Below, one piece after another: positions 47,767-56,087 of a stretch of 64,000 bases of DNA. The DNA is from Bog-473 sp963791455. GTDB taxonomy: Bacteria > Actinomycetota > Acidimicrobiia > Acidimicrobiales > RAAP-2. The position numbers and the translations under genes were made by a program. Within the stretch, counting starts at the first letter, position 1, and each line of letters starts with the position of its first letter. Below the pieces are notes generated by a model. The model ran no database searches, was not told the DNA's origin, and saw only the letters and a program-made list of their open reading frames with translations. The stretch spans positions 744,001-808,000 of the forward strand of contig CAWBSM010000004.1 in NCBI GenBank assembly GCA_963791455.1, read 5' to 3'.

Positions 47767-48180
47767 TCAGGACGTGCGGCGCAGCTCCACGACGGGAATC
47801 ACCCGTTCGGTCGCCTTCTCGTAGTCGCCGAAGGCCGGGTTCTGTGCCACCTGGGCGGCGAAGAGCCGGTCCCGCTCGGGCCCCGTGATCGGGACCGCGA
47901 GGGCCCCGAAGCGATCGGCGCCGAACTCGACCTCGACCTCGGGGTTGGCGACCAGGTTGTGATACCAGTCGGGGTTGGTCGGTGCCCCTCCCTTGGACGC
48001 AAAGACGTAGAGTTTGTCGCCCTCCACCAGCGCTGCCAGCGGGTTGACCCGTTTCTGGCGCGACTTGGCTCCGGTTGTCGTCAAGAGCACGACCGGGACC
48101 CCCGCGAACGCGCCGACCTTGCCGCTATTGGTCCGGAACTCCTCGATGACGCCCCGGTTGTAATCATTCATGCCGCTCAT
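47767..48180 (-). CDS. Deazaflavin (F420)-dependent nitroreductase-family protein (Ddn-like)
   Basis: The 137-residue protein matches the Ddn/FDOR-A family of split-barrel proteins. NRGVIEEFRTNSGKVGAFAG is the typical N-terminus; LLTTTGAKSRQKRVNPLAAL and FASKGGAPTNPDWYHNLVANPEVEVEF are the F420-binding signature. Members reduce quinones, nitroimidazoles or similar substrates with F420H2. The ATG is 6 nt after TAGGTT, so it is leaderless. It lies next to the relaxase relic, but its close relatives are chromosomal. The presence of cofC in the window agrees with F420 use. Confidence 0.9.
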   Translation of the reverse strand: MSGMNDYNRGVIEEFRTNSGKVGAFAGVPVVLLTTTGAKSRQKRVNPLAALVEGDKLYVFASKGGAPTNPDWYHNLVANPEVEVEFGADRFGALAVPITGPERDRLFAAQVAQNPAFGDYEKATERVIPVVELRRTS

Positions 48181-48189
48181 GGTCCGAAC

Positions 48190-50172
48190 CTACCTGGGCG
48201 CCCCCTGAACGCGATCGGGCTCCGGTCCGCCCCTCTCGTAGCGTGCCAACACCCGGCGAGCGGCGTCCGCCGCGAGCCCGGTCATCTCGGGGGGGCTCAG
48301 AACGCGGGCATCCGGACCGAGCTGTAACAGCAGCCGTTCGAACCAGGCCATGCCCGACACGTCGAGGACCACGTCGGTCACCCCTCCGTCGGCGCCGCGT
48401 GCCACGGCCCGGACCGGTACCGATTCGGGTACCCACTGTGCGCCCGGACCCAGATGCAGGTGGACCTCGACCGCACCCGGTCCAGGCACGAACATCTCCT
48501 CCAGCGGTCTGGACCGTTGGGGCAGCGCCGCCGTCGTACGCTCGAGCGGCCGCGCCGCACCCATGCGGTCCACGCGGAACCGCCTCATGTCACCGGCCCG
48601 GTGGCAGTAGGCGTCGAGATACCAGTGGCCGTCGATCGTGGCGACCTGCACCGGTTCCACGGTGCGCGTGGTCAGTTCGTCCCGCGACCCCGAGAGGTAG
48701 TCAATCTCGAGCTCCCGGCCCGTCTCAGCCGCTTCGCGCACGATCGCCAAGTGGGCCGGTGCGTCCACATCGAGCCCGACGGCCTCGCGGGACCCGAGTG
48801 CGGCGTCGAGCTTGGCCAGGGCGCGCCGCAGAGCGTCGTCGTCCGAGCCGGGGACGGCCAGCAACAGCCGGGCCGAGGCGGCGACCGCGAATCCCTCAGC
48901 GGGGGTGAGGCGGCGGGGGCGGGCATAGTCGGCCGGCAGGAAGGCGCGGACCGAATGCTCCGATACCTCTATTTCCATGAGGGTGTCGGGGGTGTAGGGG
49001 GGCGTCCCACAGCAGGCGGCGAGCTCGAGCTCGGCTACGAGCTCCTTCTCGCTCATGCCGAACCGACGCGCTGCCTCACCAATGGGGGCCTCTCCGACCT
49101 GGGCGAGCCAGCCGACCAGGGCCAACAGCCGGCGGAGCCGGCGACTGGTGTCGCGCCCGGGCGCACTCCGCGTCTCAGCGGGTGCCTCCCCCTGTGCACC
49201 GGCAACCGGCGCCCGGCGTCCGACAGACTCCGGTGCCGTCGGAAGAGCGATGAGGGCACCGAGCCAGGTCACCAGCTCCTCCCGAAAGGCGACCGGCTCG
49301 ACGATCGTGGCGTGGTCGAAGAGGCCGAGCACCCAGGAGCGGATGGAGGCGAATGACGACACCCCGAGCACGAGCTCGACCGATCCGTCCGCCAGGCTCT
49401 CGACCACTTTGTCGTGCCCGACCTCGTCGGCGACCCGGCGCGCCTCGAGTGCGTCCACCCGGACGCGCATCTCGATACGGTGCTCACCCTCGACGTCCCA
49501 CGGCTCCTCAGGCAGAGCCGCCTTCACGTCAACGTCCTGCGGCACCACGGCACCGCCGGGCTCGCCCCTCGACACCTCTCCCTCGATACGGTCGACGCGA
49601 AATGTCCGCACCGCCGTGCGGCCGAGGTCCCAGGCGACCAGGTACCAGTGTCCGAAACGGAACCAGAGGCCGACCGGTGCGACACGGCGCTCCTCCGTCC
49701 TGTACGTGAAGGTCGCCGCGGCATGCGTGCGTACCGCCTCGAACAGCTCGATGAGCGCAGCGGAAGGGACCAGGGAGGCGATGGGACGGACGTCACCCAG
49801 ACCGGTCGCGCCCAGCTTCAGCAGCGCATCCCGGCCACTAGGATCGCCCAGGTGAACGCCGGCGACGGCGAGGTGGAGCGCGACCTGCTCGTCGGGTTCG
49901 AGATCCAGATCAGGCAGGTAGAACGATTCGCGGTCGATCAGATACCCGTACTGCTCGTGGCCGGGCAGCCGTTGGGTCAGCACAGGGATGCCCTCGTCGC
50001 GCAGCAAGCGCTTGTCCCGTTCGAAGGCTTGACGTCGGGCCGCGTGCTCGGAGGGATAGCCCGGCACCTGATGGGCAATCGTGTCGAGCGTCAGCGGTTG
50101 GCTCGCCTCCAACAGCACCAGCACCAGATCCGTGACGCGCTCCAACCGGTCCAGTTTCGTGGGCGCCTGCAT
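48190..50172 (-). CDS. pafBC: Fused PafB-PafC WYL-domain transcription regulator
   Basis: The 660-residue chain contains two HTH-WYL units. Unit 1 (about 1-325) has RVTDLVLVLLEASQPLTLDTIA and a WYL region with GHWYLVAWDLG; unit 2 (about 345-650) has RRLLALVGWLAQVGEAPIGEAARRFG and a WYL region with GHWYLDAYCHR. In mycobacteria PafB and PafC are separate and activate the LexA-independent DNA damage response; a fused form is known in other actinobacteria. The ATG is 7 nt after TAGGCT, giving a leaderless start. The proteasome and tat genes usually found nearby are not here. Confidence 0.9.
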   Translation of the reverse strand: MQAPTKLDRLERVTDLVLVLLEASQPLTLDTIAHQVPGYPSEHAARRQAFERDKRLLRDEGIPVLTQRLPGHEQYGYLIDRESFYLPDLDLEPDEQVALHLAVAGVHLGDPSGRDALLKLGATGLGDVRPIASLVPSAALIELFEAVRTHAAATFTYRTEERRVAPVGLWFRFGHWYLVAWDLGRTAVRTFRVDRIEGEVSRGEPGGAVVPQDVDVKAALPEEPWDVEGEHRIEMRVRVDALEARRVADEVGHDKVVESLADGSVELVLGVSSFASIRSWVLGLFDHATIVEPVAFREELVTWLGALIALPTAPESVGRRAPVAGAQGEAPAETRSAPGRDTSRRLRRLLALVGWLAQVGEAPIGEAARRFGMSEKELVAELELAACCGTPPYTPDTLMEIEVSEHSVRAFLPADYARPRRLTPAEGFAVAASARLLLAVPGSDDDALRRALAKLDAALGSREAVGLDVDAPAHLAIVREAAETGRELEIDYLSGSRDELTTRTVEPVQVATIDGHWYLDAYCHRAGDMRRFRVDRMGAARPLERTTAALPQRSRPLEEMFVPGPGAVEVHLHLGPGAQWVPESVPVRAVARGADGGVTDVVLDVSGMAWFERLLLQLGPDARVLSPPEMTGLAADAARRVLARYERGGPEPDRVQGAPR

Positions 50173-50201
50173 CGGTCAGAGCCTACGGCGGCGGCGGTAC
50201 G

Positions 50202-51080
50202 GTGAGCGCCGCCGCGCACCCTTTCGACTGGCACCTGCACGTGTTTTGGCTGCTCGTCTTCCCGGCCCTCGCGGTCTCGTACCTGTGGGCCACGCGCCGC
50301 CCGGGCTGCGAGGCGACCGCCCGCCAGAAGCTTCTCTTCGTCGGCGGCATCGTCGTCCTGATCGTCGCCGTGACATGGCCGCTCGGCGACCTGGCTACGC
50401 ACTGGCTGCTGATGGCGCTGGTGCTGCAGCGGCTGCTGTTGACGCTGGCGGTGCCCCCGCTCCTGGTTCTGGGCACGCCTCGGTCCCTCATCGCGCGGCT
50501 GACCCGTCCGGCCGCCGTCGACGCCGTTCTTCGCATCGTGGTCCGCCCGCTGCCCGCCGTGGCGATCGTGACCGTCGTCGCGGTGGGCACGCTGACGACC
50601 GGCGCCGTGAGCCTGGCTGCCCACTCCGACGTTGCGCGAGTGCTCATCGAGCTCGTCGTGCTGGCTTCGGGGTTCGTGTTGTGGGCGCCCGTGCTCACCG
50701 AGCTTCCGGGAGCACATCGGCTCTCTGCCTTGGGACGCGGAGGCTATCTGATCGTTCAGTCAATCGTGCCCAGCTTTCTTTCCATTGTGTGGATCTTCGC
50801 CCGGCACTCCCTTTATCCGACCTTCACCCACGCCGGCACCGTCGTGGGCATGTCGTCGCTGCTCGATCAACAGCTGGCCGGCTTCCTGGCCAAGCTGAGC
50901 ACGATCGCCGTCCTGTGGACCGTGGCTTTTGTGATCATGACGCGGGCCCAGGACGCGGAGACCACCGGCGAGGACGCCGAACCACTCATGTGGTCCGACG
51001 TGGAGAGGGAAATCGAACGCGCCGAGCGCCGTCAGCGCCGCCACGGTTGGCCGGGACCACCCGCCACCGGGCCATCATGA
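50202..51080 (+). CDS. ctaG: Cytochrome c oxidase assembly factor CtaG (caa3-type)
   Basis: The 292-residue membrane protein has about seven hydrophobic segments with the CtaG_caa3 pattern: HLHVFWLLVFPALAVSY, LGDLATHWLLMALVLQRLLLTLAVPPLLVLG and PTFTHAGTVVGMSSLLDQQLAG. It is thought to help insert copper into cytochrome oxidase. It is divergent from pafBC, and the gap is only 29 bp. The C-terminus (GEDAEPLMWSDVEREIERAERRQ) is charged and cytoplasmic. The start is GTG 50202; no strong ribosome site. Confidence 0.85.
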   Translation: MSAAAHPFDWHLHVFWLLVFPALAVSYLWATRRPGCEATARQKLLFVGGIVVLIVAVTWPLGDLATHWLLMALVLQRLLLTLAVPPLLVLGTPRSLIARLTRPAAVDAVLRIVVRPLPAVAIVTVVAVGTLTTGAVSLAAHSDVARVLIELVVLASGFVLWAPVLTELPGAHRLSALGRGGYLIVQSIVPSFLSIVWIFARHSLYPTFTHAGTVVGMSSLLDQQLAGFLAKLSTIAVLWTVAFVIMTRAQDAETTGEDAEPLMWSDVEREIERAERRQRRHGWPGPPATGPS

Positions 51081-51104
51081 CCGTGGCGCCCGAACGGCTG
51101 CCCG

Positions 51105-51785
51105 GTGCACAATGGTGGCCTATGGGCATTTCGGTGGTCTTGCGTGTCCGCGGGCAAGCGGACACAACGGGACGAGCAACGGCGCCGTCTCGGGCAGAAC
51201 TTCCTCCGGCCTGACCTCGCCGATGCACTGGTCGCCCAGGCGGCCTTCGAAACCGGCGAGCTCGTGGTCGAGATCGGCGCCGGCCGCGGCGCGTGTACGT
51301 TCGCGCTCGCCCGGCGCGGCGTCAAGGTCATCGCCTTGGAGAAAGACCCCCACTGGGCGGAGCTGCTGCGGCGCGAGGTGCGGCGGCGCGGTGTGGAGAA
51401 CGTCTCGGTCGTGTGCTGCGACGTGCGGGGTCACCGCATGCCCCGACGACCCTTCCGAGCAGTCGGCTCGCTCCCTTTCGGCGCGACCACGGCCATCCTG
51501 CGCCACTTGCTCGACGACCCGGACAGCGGACTCTCGCGGGCCGATTTCGTCGTCCAGTTGGAGGTGGCGCGCAAGCGGGCCGCCGTGCCCCCCACCACCA
51601 TGCTTTCGACGGCATGGGCGCCGTGGTGGTCTTTCGAAATCAGCCGGCGCATCCCCGCCGGCGCCTTCCGTCCGGTTCCGTCCGTGGACGCCGCGGTGCT
51701 GCGGATCACGCGCCGGGTGCCACCCCTCCTCCCCCTCCTCATGGCCAATGCCTACGCCGACTTCGTGAGGAGCCAGTGGTCGTAA
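51105..51785 (+). CDS. rRNA adenine dimethyltransferase-like protein (Erm/KsgA family), altered NLPY motif
   Basis: The 226-residue protein has RRLGQNFLRPDLAD and the SAM-binding VVEIGAGRGACTFALA plus VIALEKDPHW, as in Erm and KsgA enzymes that methylate rRNA adenines. The target-adenine motif, normally N-(L/I)-P-(Y/F), reads SLPFGATT: Asn is replaced by Ser. Activity could be weaker, changed or lost. The length is short compared with Erm proteins (250-300), with a reduced C-terminal lobe. Start GTG 51105 or, better placed before RRLGQNF, GTG 51144. Macrolide resistance is possible but not implied. Confidence 0.75.
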   Translation: MHNGGLWAFRWSCVSAGKRTQRDEQRRRLGQNFLRPDLADALVAQAAFETGELVVEIGAGRGACTFALARRGVKVIALEKDPHWAELLRREVRRRGVENVSVVCCDVRGHRMPRRPFRAVGSLPFGATTAILRHLLDDPDSGLSRADFVVQLEVARKRAAVPPTTMLSTAWAPWWSFEISRRIPAGAFRPVPSVDAAVLRITRRVPPLLPLLMANAYADFVRSQWS

Positions 51786-51895
51786 CGGTCAAACGCGGCG
51801 CTCACGTCAACCCCTCGTGGTAGCCGCGCCGGTGACGTCGCGGAAGCCATCTCCTGGCCCTCTGACGTGATCTCCTTCCCGTGGACCGTCGGTCC

Positions 51896-52222
51896 TCAGG
51901 CCAGCGACGCGCTCCTCAGCTCGTCCAGCGAGAGCTCGGCCGTCTGGTTCCCACCACACTGCGGACAGTGCTCAACGTGGCGCCACGACCGGAGCAAGCG
52001 CGTGCCTTCGGGGTTGAGGAGCACGACGAACGACTCCGAGATCGGGTCCACCTCGAGGCCGTAATAAGCCCGCCACGCGGTGGTCGCCGCGTGCACGTCG
52101 AGCGCGAGGCCCTTGAGCACACGCCGGAAGCGCATCCGCTCAGTGTCGAAGATCCAAGTGCTGTGACACGACTCGAGCACGTACAGGCCGTCGTCTGTGG
52201 GGGAGACCACATCGCTGATCAT
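51896..52222 (-). CDS. Small protein of unknown function with a CxxC pair
   Basis: The 108-residue protein starts MISDVVSPTDDGLYVLESC, has a Trp/Tyr/Phe-rich middle (AATTAWRAYYGLEVD), and carries CPQCGG near the C-terminus, where a second Cys pair of a zinc ribbon would be expected but is not seen. A TAAAGG box 8 nt before the ATG could be a -10 element. I do not recognise the family. An ORF that extends upstream to 53398 is an artefact of the antisense side of the carboxylase gene. Confidence 0.55.
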   Translation of the reverse strand: MISDVVSPTDDGLYVLESCHSTWIFDTERMRFRRVLKGLALDVHAATTAWRAYYGLEVDPISESFVVLLNPEGTRLLRSWRHVEHCPQCGGNQTAELSLDELRSASLA

Positions 52223-52308
52223 GCCCGAAACCTTTACCGGGATCGGCGTCGAATGCACACCAGGATCGTTACGAATCAGTGACAATCTGCGTTCTCCCTG
52301 GTGAATCC

Positions 52309-53667
52309 CTATTGCGGTCCGGCGTCGTGCTTCCGCCCTACCACCAGCTCGCGTTTGGTGCAGAGCTGGCGTAGAACGTCGCACAGCACGATCCGGCTGT
52401 CCGCAGGGTCGACGACCCCGTCGATCAGTCCCCGTTCCGCCGCCGGCCACGGATTGAGGTAGTCGTCCTCGTAGGCCTGCTCGCGGTCGCTGCGAGCGCC
52501 GGGCTCGAGATCGCGGTGCAGGATCTGCACCGCCCCGGACGCCCCCATGACCGCCACCTCCGCCCCCGGCCAGGCCAAGCAAACGTCGTTGCCGATGCCA
52601 CGGGAGTCCATCACGATGTAGGCGCCGCCAAACGCCTTGCGCAAAATGAGGCAGAGTCGCGGCACCGTCGCCTGCGCATACGCGAAGGCGAGCTCCGCTC
52701 CGTGGCGGATCATCCCGCGCCACTCCAGGTCCTTGCCGGGGAGGAAGCCCGGCGTATCGACCAGGCTCACGATGGGCAGGTTGAAGGCGTCGCAGAGGCG
52801 GACGAAGCGGGCGGCCTTCTGCGAGGCCGCGATGTCCAGGGTGCCCGCCAGGATCCGGGGCTGATTGGCCACGAAGCCAACCGGCGTCCCTCCCAGACGG
52901 GCGAAGGCCGTCACGATCTGCCCCGCCCAGCGGGGCCACAGCTCGCGAAATTCGCGGTCGTCGCACACAGAGCGCACCACGTCGCGCACGTCGTAGGTGG
53001 CAGCCTTGCGGTCGGGGATCAACGACCGGAGCTCCGGCGTGGGACGCAACACCGAGTCGCTGACGGGAGCGAGCGGCGGCACCTCGTCGGTGTTGGCCGG
53101 GAGGTACTCGAGCAGCTCGGTCACGGCCCCGTCGACGTCGTCGGACTCGACCGCGCACAGACCGCTGGCCGTGGCGTGGGTCGCCCGACCACCCAGCTCG
53201 CCGATGCTGACATCTATCCCGGTGAATTCGGCCACCATCTGCGGGCCCGAGACGAAGGCCACCGCCTCGGAGCTCATGACCACCAGGTCGGAGAGCCCGA
53301 GAAGGAGCGCAGGCCCGGACACGACGGGACCGGTCGCCGCCGCGATCACCGGCACCTGCCCGCTGCAACGGGTCACGGCGGCGGCGGCCAGACCCCACCC
53401 GTGCAACGCCGCGACACCGTCGAGGACGTCCGCACCGCTCGAAGCGACGAAGAAGACAAAGGGGATTCCGAGGTCGACCGCCTGGTCGGCTGCCTCGGCC
53501 AGCCTGACCCCGTCAGCATGGGTGATGGCACCGCGCCGCATGGTGCCCAGCGATCGTGCGATGACTGCGTTGCGGCCGCCAATCCGGTCAACGACCGAGG
53601 TGACGGCGCCAACGATCCCCTTGCCGACGTCCGGCGCCTCCTCAACGTGGCTCGTGACGGCGGTCAC
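52309..53667 (-). CDS. Acyl-CoA carboxylase carboxyltransferase (beta) subunit-like
   Basis: 452 residues with two crotonase-fold carboxyltransferase domains. The N-terminal half shows FVFFVASSGADVLDGV and GPVVSGPALLLGLSD; the C-terminal half shows RLGGTPVGFVANQP, SLVDTPGFLPGKDLEWRGM and RKAFGGAYIVMDSRGIGND. It transfers carboxyl from biotin to acetyl- or propionyl-CoA with an alpha (biotin) subunit encoded elsewhere. It is shorter than classic PccB/AccD5 (about 520 residues). The GTG 53667 follows TAAGTT by 7 nt (leaderless). Substrate is not readable. Confidence 0.85.
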   Translation of the reverse strand: MTAVTSHVEEAPDVGKGIVGAVTSVVDRIGGRNAVIARSLGTMRRGAITHADGVRLAEAADQAVDLGIPFVFFVASSGADVLDGVAALHGWGLAAAAVTRCSGQVPVIAAATGPVVSGPALLLGLSDLVVMSSEAVAFVSGPQMVAEFTGIDVSIGELGGRATHATASGLCAVESDDVDGAVTELLEYLPANTDEVPPLAPVSDSVLRPTPELRSLIPDRKAATYDVRDVVRSVCDDREFRELWPRWAGQIVTAFARLGGTPVGFVANQPRILAGTLDIAASQKAARFVRLCDAFNLPIVSLVDTPGFLPGKDLEWRGMIRHGAELAFAYAQATVPRLCLILRKAFGGAYIVMDSRGIGNDVCLAWPGAEVAVMGASGAVQILHRDLEPGARSDREQAYEDDYLNPWPAAERGLIDGVVDPADSRIVLCDVLRQLCTKRELVVGRKHDAGPQ

Positions 53668-53770
53668 CGGTGCGAACTTACCGCAGCACCCGGGCCGGGC
53701 CGGCCGGGGAACGGCCGCCATCGGAGGGCGGAATCGAAGGGTGCGAAAGGCGGAAGGTGGAGACGAAAAA

Positions 53771-54262
53771 CTAGAGGTGGTTGGTCTCGGCCCGCCGCCA
53801 CGGCCCCGACCGCCCGCCGAACTTCTCCCACAGGGCCAGGTGCTCGATGGTCATGGTGCGGTCGGACGACTTGCACATGTCGTAGATCGTCAGCGCGGCA
53901 ACGGCGCAGGCGGTCATCGCCTCCATCTCGACGCCCGTGCGGTCGACGGTCTCGACCTGGGCCTCCACCTCGACGTAGTCGTCCCCGATGGAGAAGTTGA
54001 CCCCGATGGAGCCGACCAGGACGGGGTGGCACATCGGGATCAGCTCTGCCGTGCGCTTGGCCGCCTGGATCCCGGCGATCCGGGCCGCGGCCAGCACGTC
54101 ACCCTTGGTGATGGCGTTGTTCGCCACCTTTGTCGTCGTCTCGGGCAGCATCGAGACCCGGCAACGAGCCAGGGCCCGTCGGTGCGTGGGCTCACGGGGT
54201 GTGACGTCGACCATACGGGCACCGCCCAGCGGGTCGAGATTGGCCAGCATGCGGTCGGACAC
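53771..54262 (-). CDS. moaC: Cyclic pyranopterin monophosphate synthase
   Basis: The 163-residue MoaC contains PMCHPVLV, the EVEAQVETVDRTGVEMEAM region and YDMCKSSD with the conserved active-site residues. It forms cyclic pyranopterin monophosphate from the product of MoaA in molybdenum cofactor biosynthesis. The GTG start is 8 nt after TAGACT (54276-54271). No other moa genes are in the window. Confidence 0.95.
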   Translation of the reverse strand: MSDRMLANLDPLGGARMVDVTPREPTHRRALARCRVSMLPETTTKVANNAITKGDVLAAARIAGIQAAKRTAELIPMCHPVLVGSIGVNFSIGDDYVEVEAQVETVDRTGVEMEAMTACAVAALTIYDMCKSSDRTMTIEHLALWEKFGGRSGPWRRAETNHL

Positions 54263-54328
54263 GAAGGTGAAGTCTACGACCTGGGAAGACTGGCGGCCGA
54301 CGCCGGCCGGACGGTGCGCCGGATAGAC

Positions 54329-54355
54329 TTGGCAGTCTCAGGTAGTGAGTGCCAA
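54329..54355. promoter_or_regulatory. CIRCE operator (HrcA site) upstream of ruc
   Basis: TTGGCAGTC-N9-GAGTGCCAA: 9-bp arms with one mismatch and the exact 9-bp spacer of the CIRCE consensus TTAGCACTC-N9-GAGTGCTAA. A TAGACT -10 box (54324-54329) overlaps its left edge, so HrcA binding should block transcription of the following gene and lift on heat stress. Confidence 0.8.
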
Positions 54356-54378
54356 GCAGCGGCCGACGGAGGAGTCCA

Positions 54379-54726
54379 TTGCCGACCTACGAATATGCGT
54401 GCACAGCGTGCGGGCACCGGCTCGAGGCCGTCCAGACCTTCACCGACGACCCCTTGACCGAGTGCCCCGAGTGCGGGAGTCCGCTGCGCAAGGTCTACGG
54501 GAACGTGGGCATCGTCTTGAAGGGCAGCGGGTTCTACAAGACTGATTCGAGAGCCGCCGCCTCGGGGGCCAACGGCTCCAACGGCAAAGGCCCTGAGAAG
54601 TCCGACGGCGAGGCATCGGGCACGGATTCGACGCCCAAGAAGGAGCCGGCCGCGGCGGGGACCAAGGAGTCCGGAGCGGACGCCAAGCCCACGGCCACCG
54701 CGGCCAGCTCAGCTGAGAGCAGCTAG
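54379..54726 (+). CDS. ruc: FmdB-type zinc-ribbon protein, probable Ruc redox-regulated chaperone
   Basis: 115 residues. The N-terminus MPTYEYACTACGHRLEAVQ has CxxC at 8/11 and a second CxxC at 29/32 (TECPECGS), a zinc ribbon; then LRKVYGNVGIVLKGSGFYKTD, and a disordered Ser/Ala/Gly/Lys tail. This matches mycobacterial Rv0991c (Ruc), a heat-shock, oxidation-activated chaperone of the HrcA regulon. The CIRCE operator upstream supports the assignment. Start is TTG 54379 with GGAGGAG 5 nt before it. The stop overlaps the convergent tldE stop. Confidence 0.85.
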   Translation: MPTYEYACTACGHRLEAVQTFTDDPLTECPECGSPLRKVYGNVGIVLKGSGFYKTDSRAAASGANGSNGKGPEKSDGEASGTDSTPKKEPAAAGTKESGADAKPTATAASSAESS

Positions 54727-56087
54727 TCGCCGCTCAGCGCCATTTCCGCAATAGCCATTGTCTGGCCGGCGGCCACCCCCGGCAGCCAGCGCAGATCGCC
54801 GCCGATCTCCACCACGGACTGCAGCATGCGTTGCAACGTCGAGGCCACGGTGACCTCCCGCACGGGCTGCCCCAGCGTGCCGCCTTGGACCAGCAGGCCC
54901 TCGGCTCCCACGGAGAAGTCGCCGCTCACGGGATTGACCCCGGAGTGGACGCCCGTGACCGACTGCACGTACAAGCCGTCGCCGACCGCGGCCAGGATCT
55001 CCTCTTGGCTCTTGTTCCCGGGAGAGAGCACCAGCGCGCGGCAGCCGGCCGAGGGTGTGCCAGCGAAGCCGCCCCGCACCGCCGATCCGGTCGAGGTCGT
55101 CCCGGCGCGCCGGGCCGACACCGTGTCGAACACGAACATGCGCAGCATGCCCTCGGCGATGAGGACGTTGCGCCGAGACGCGAGCCCTTCACCGTCATGT
55201 GAGGTCGCGCCGTAGGCGCGGGCGTCGGTGGGGTCGTCGACGAGGGTGAGCCCACCGACGCCGACGGACTCGCCGATGCGTCCGGCGAAGAACGAGCGGC
55301 CCTTCACGACAGCCTCTCCGGAAAGCGCCGATGCCACCACCGCCAGCACGGTGGAGACCACCCGCGGGTCGAAGACGACCGTGCAGTGCGCCGAGGGCAC
55401 CTTCTGGGCCCCGAGCATCCGGGTCGCCCGAATCACCGCGTCGTCCATCGCCTCGTCGGGTACCAGCTCACCGGGACCGCGTCCGACGCTGAACCCCGTG
55501 CCGGTCTGGGTCTCTGCCCCTTCGCCGGCGATGGCGTCGACCGAGAGGAAGGCGTTGGTCCGCCTCCGGAAGGACGAGATTCCGGTCGTCGAGGCCAGCG
55601 CAACCTCTACCCGGCTGTCCGAGTAGTCCGCCGAGGAGACCTGCCGGATTCTGGGGTCGGCGCTCCGTGTCGCCCGCTCGAGCTCGAGCGCCAGGGCGAT
55701 CTTCTTCTCCATCGACGTCGCCGCGACGCCGTCGTCCCACAGGTCGAGCTGCGCGGGCGCCGCGCCGTCAGGCTCGGCCAGGACCACGTCGGGGTCGGGC
55801 GTGGCAAAGCGGGCGTTGTCGCGGGCGTCGGCCAGCGTGGCGGCGATCACCGTGGGGTCGAGCGATCCGGCCCAGGCGAATCCGACCTGACTGCCGGCGC
55901 CGTCCGGACCGTCGACGAGGACCCGGATCCCGACGCCAGAGGAATCGGCCGAGGTGAGCGATTCGACCTCGCCGTCGTAGGCCCGCACCTCGGTGTCGGT
56001 GCCACGCGTCACGTAGACCTCGACACCTTCGCCCTCCTTTGCCTGCTCGACGACTGACCGTGCCAGGTCCGACAGCTCGTTCGTCAC
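54723..56087 (-). CDS. pmbA: TldE/PmbA metalloprotease family protein
   Basis: 454 residues of the TldE/PmbA family, the non-catalytic partner in TldD/TldE. Motifs: EVYVTRGTDTEVRAYDGEVESLTSAD, then FDPRVVSTVLAVVASALSGEAVVKGRSFF, and GVNPVSGDFSVGAEGLLV near the C-terminus. There is no HExxxH. With TldD it forms a heterodimeric protease that degrades unfolded small peptides and matures some peptides such as microcins in other bacteria. The GTG start overlaps the tldD stop (GTGA). Confidence 0.92.
   Translation of the reverse strand: MTNELSDLARSVVEQAKEGEGVEVYVTRGTDTEVRAYDGEVESLTSADSSGVGIRVLVDGPDGAGSQVGFAWAGSLDPTVIAATLADARDNARFATPDPDVVLAEPDGAAPAQLDLWDDGVAATSMEKKIALALELERATRSADPRIRQVSSADYSDSRVEVALASTTGISSFRRRTNAFLSVDAIAGEGAETQTGTGFSVGRGPGELVPDEAMDDAVIRATRMLGAQKVPSAHCTVVFDPRVVSTVLAVVASALSGEAVVKGRSFFAGRIGESVGVGGLTLVDDPTDARAYGATSHDGEGLASRRNVLIAEGMLRMFVFDTVSARRAGTTSTGSAVRGGFAGTPSAGCRALVLSPGNKSQEEILAAVGDGLYVQSVTGVHSGVNPVSGDFSVGAEGLLVQGGTLGQPVREVTVASTLQRMLQSVVEIGGDLRWLPGVAAGQTMAIAEMALSGD

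Noticed and set aside
51105..51785. Calling this gene a macrolide-resistance erm
   Set aside because: The motif IV Asn is missing and the protein is short; resistance cannot be claimed from sequence.
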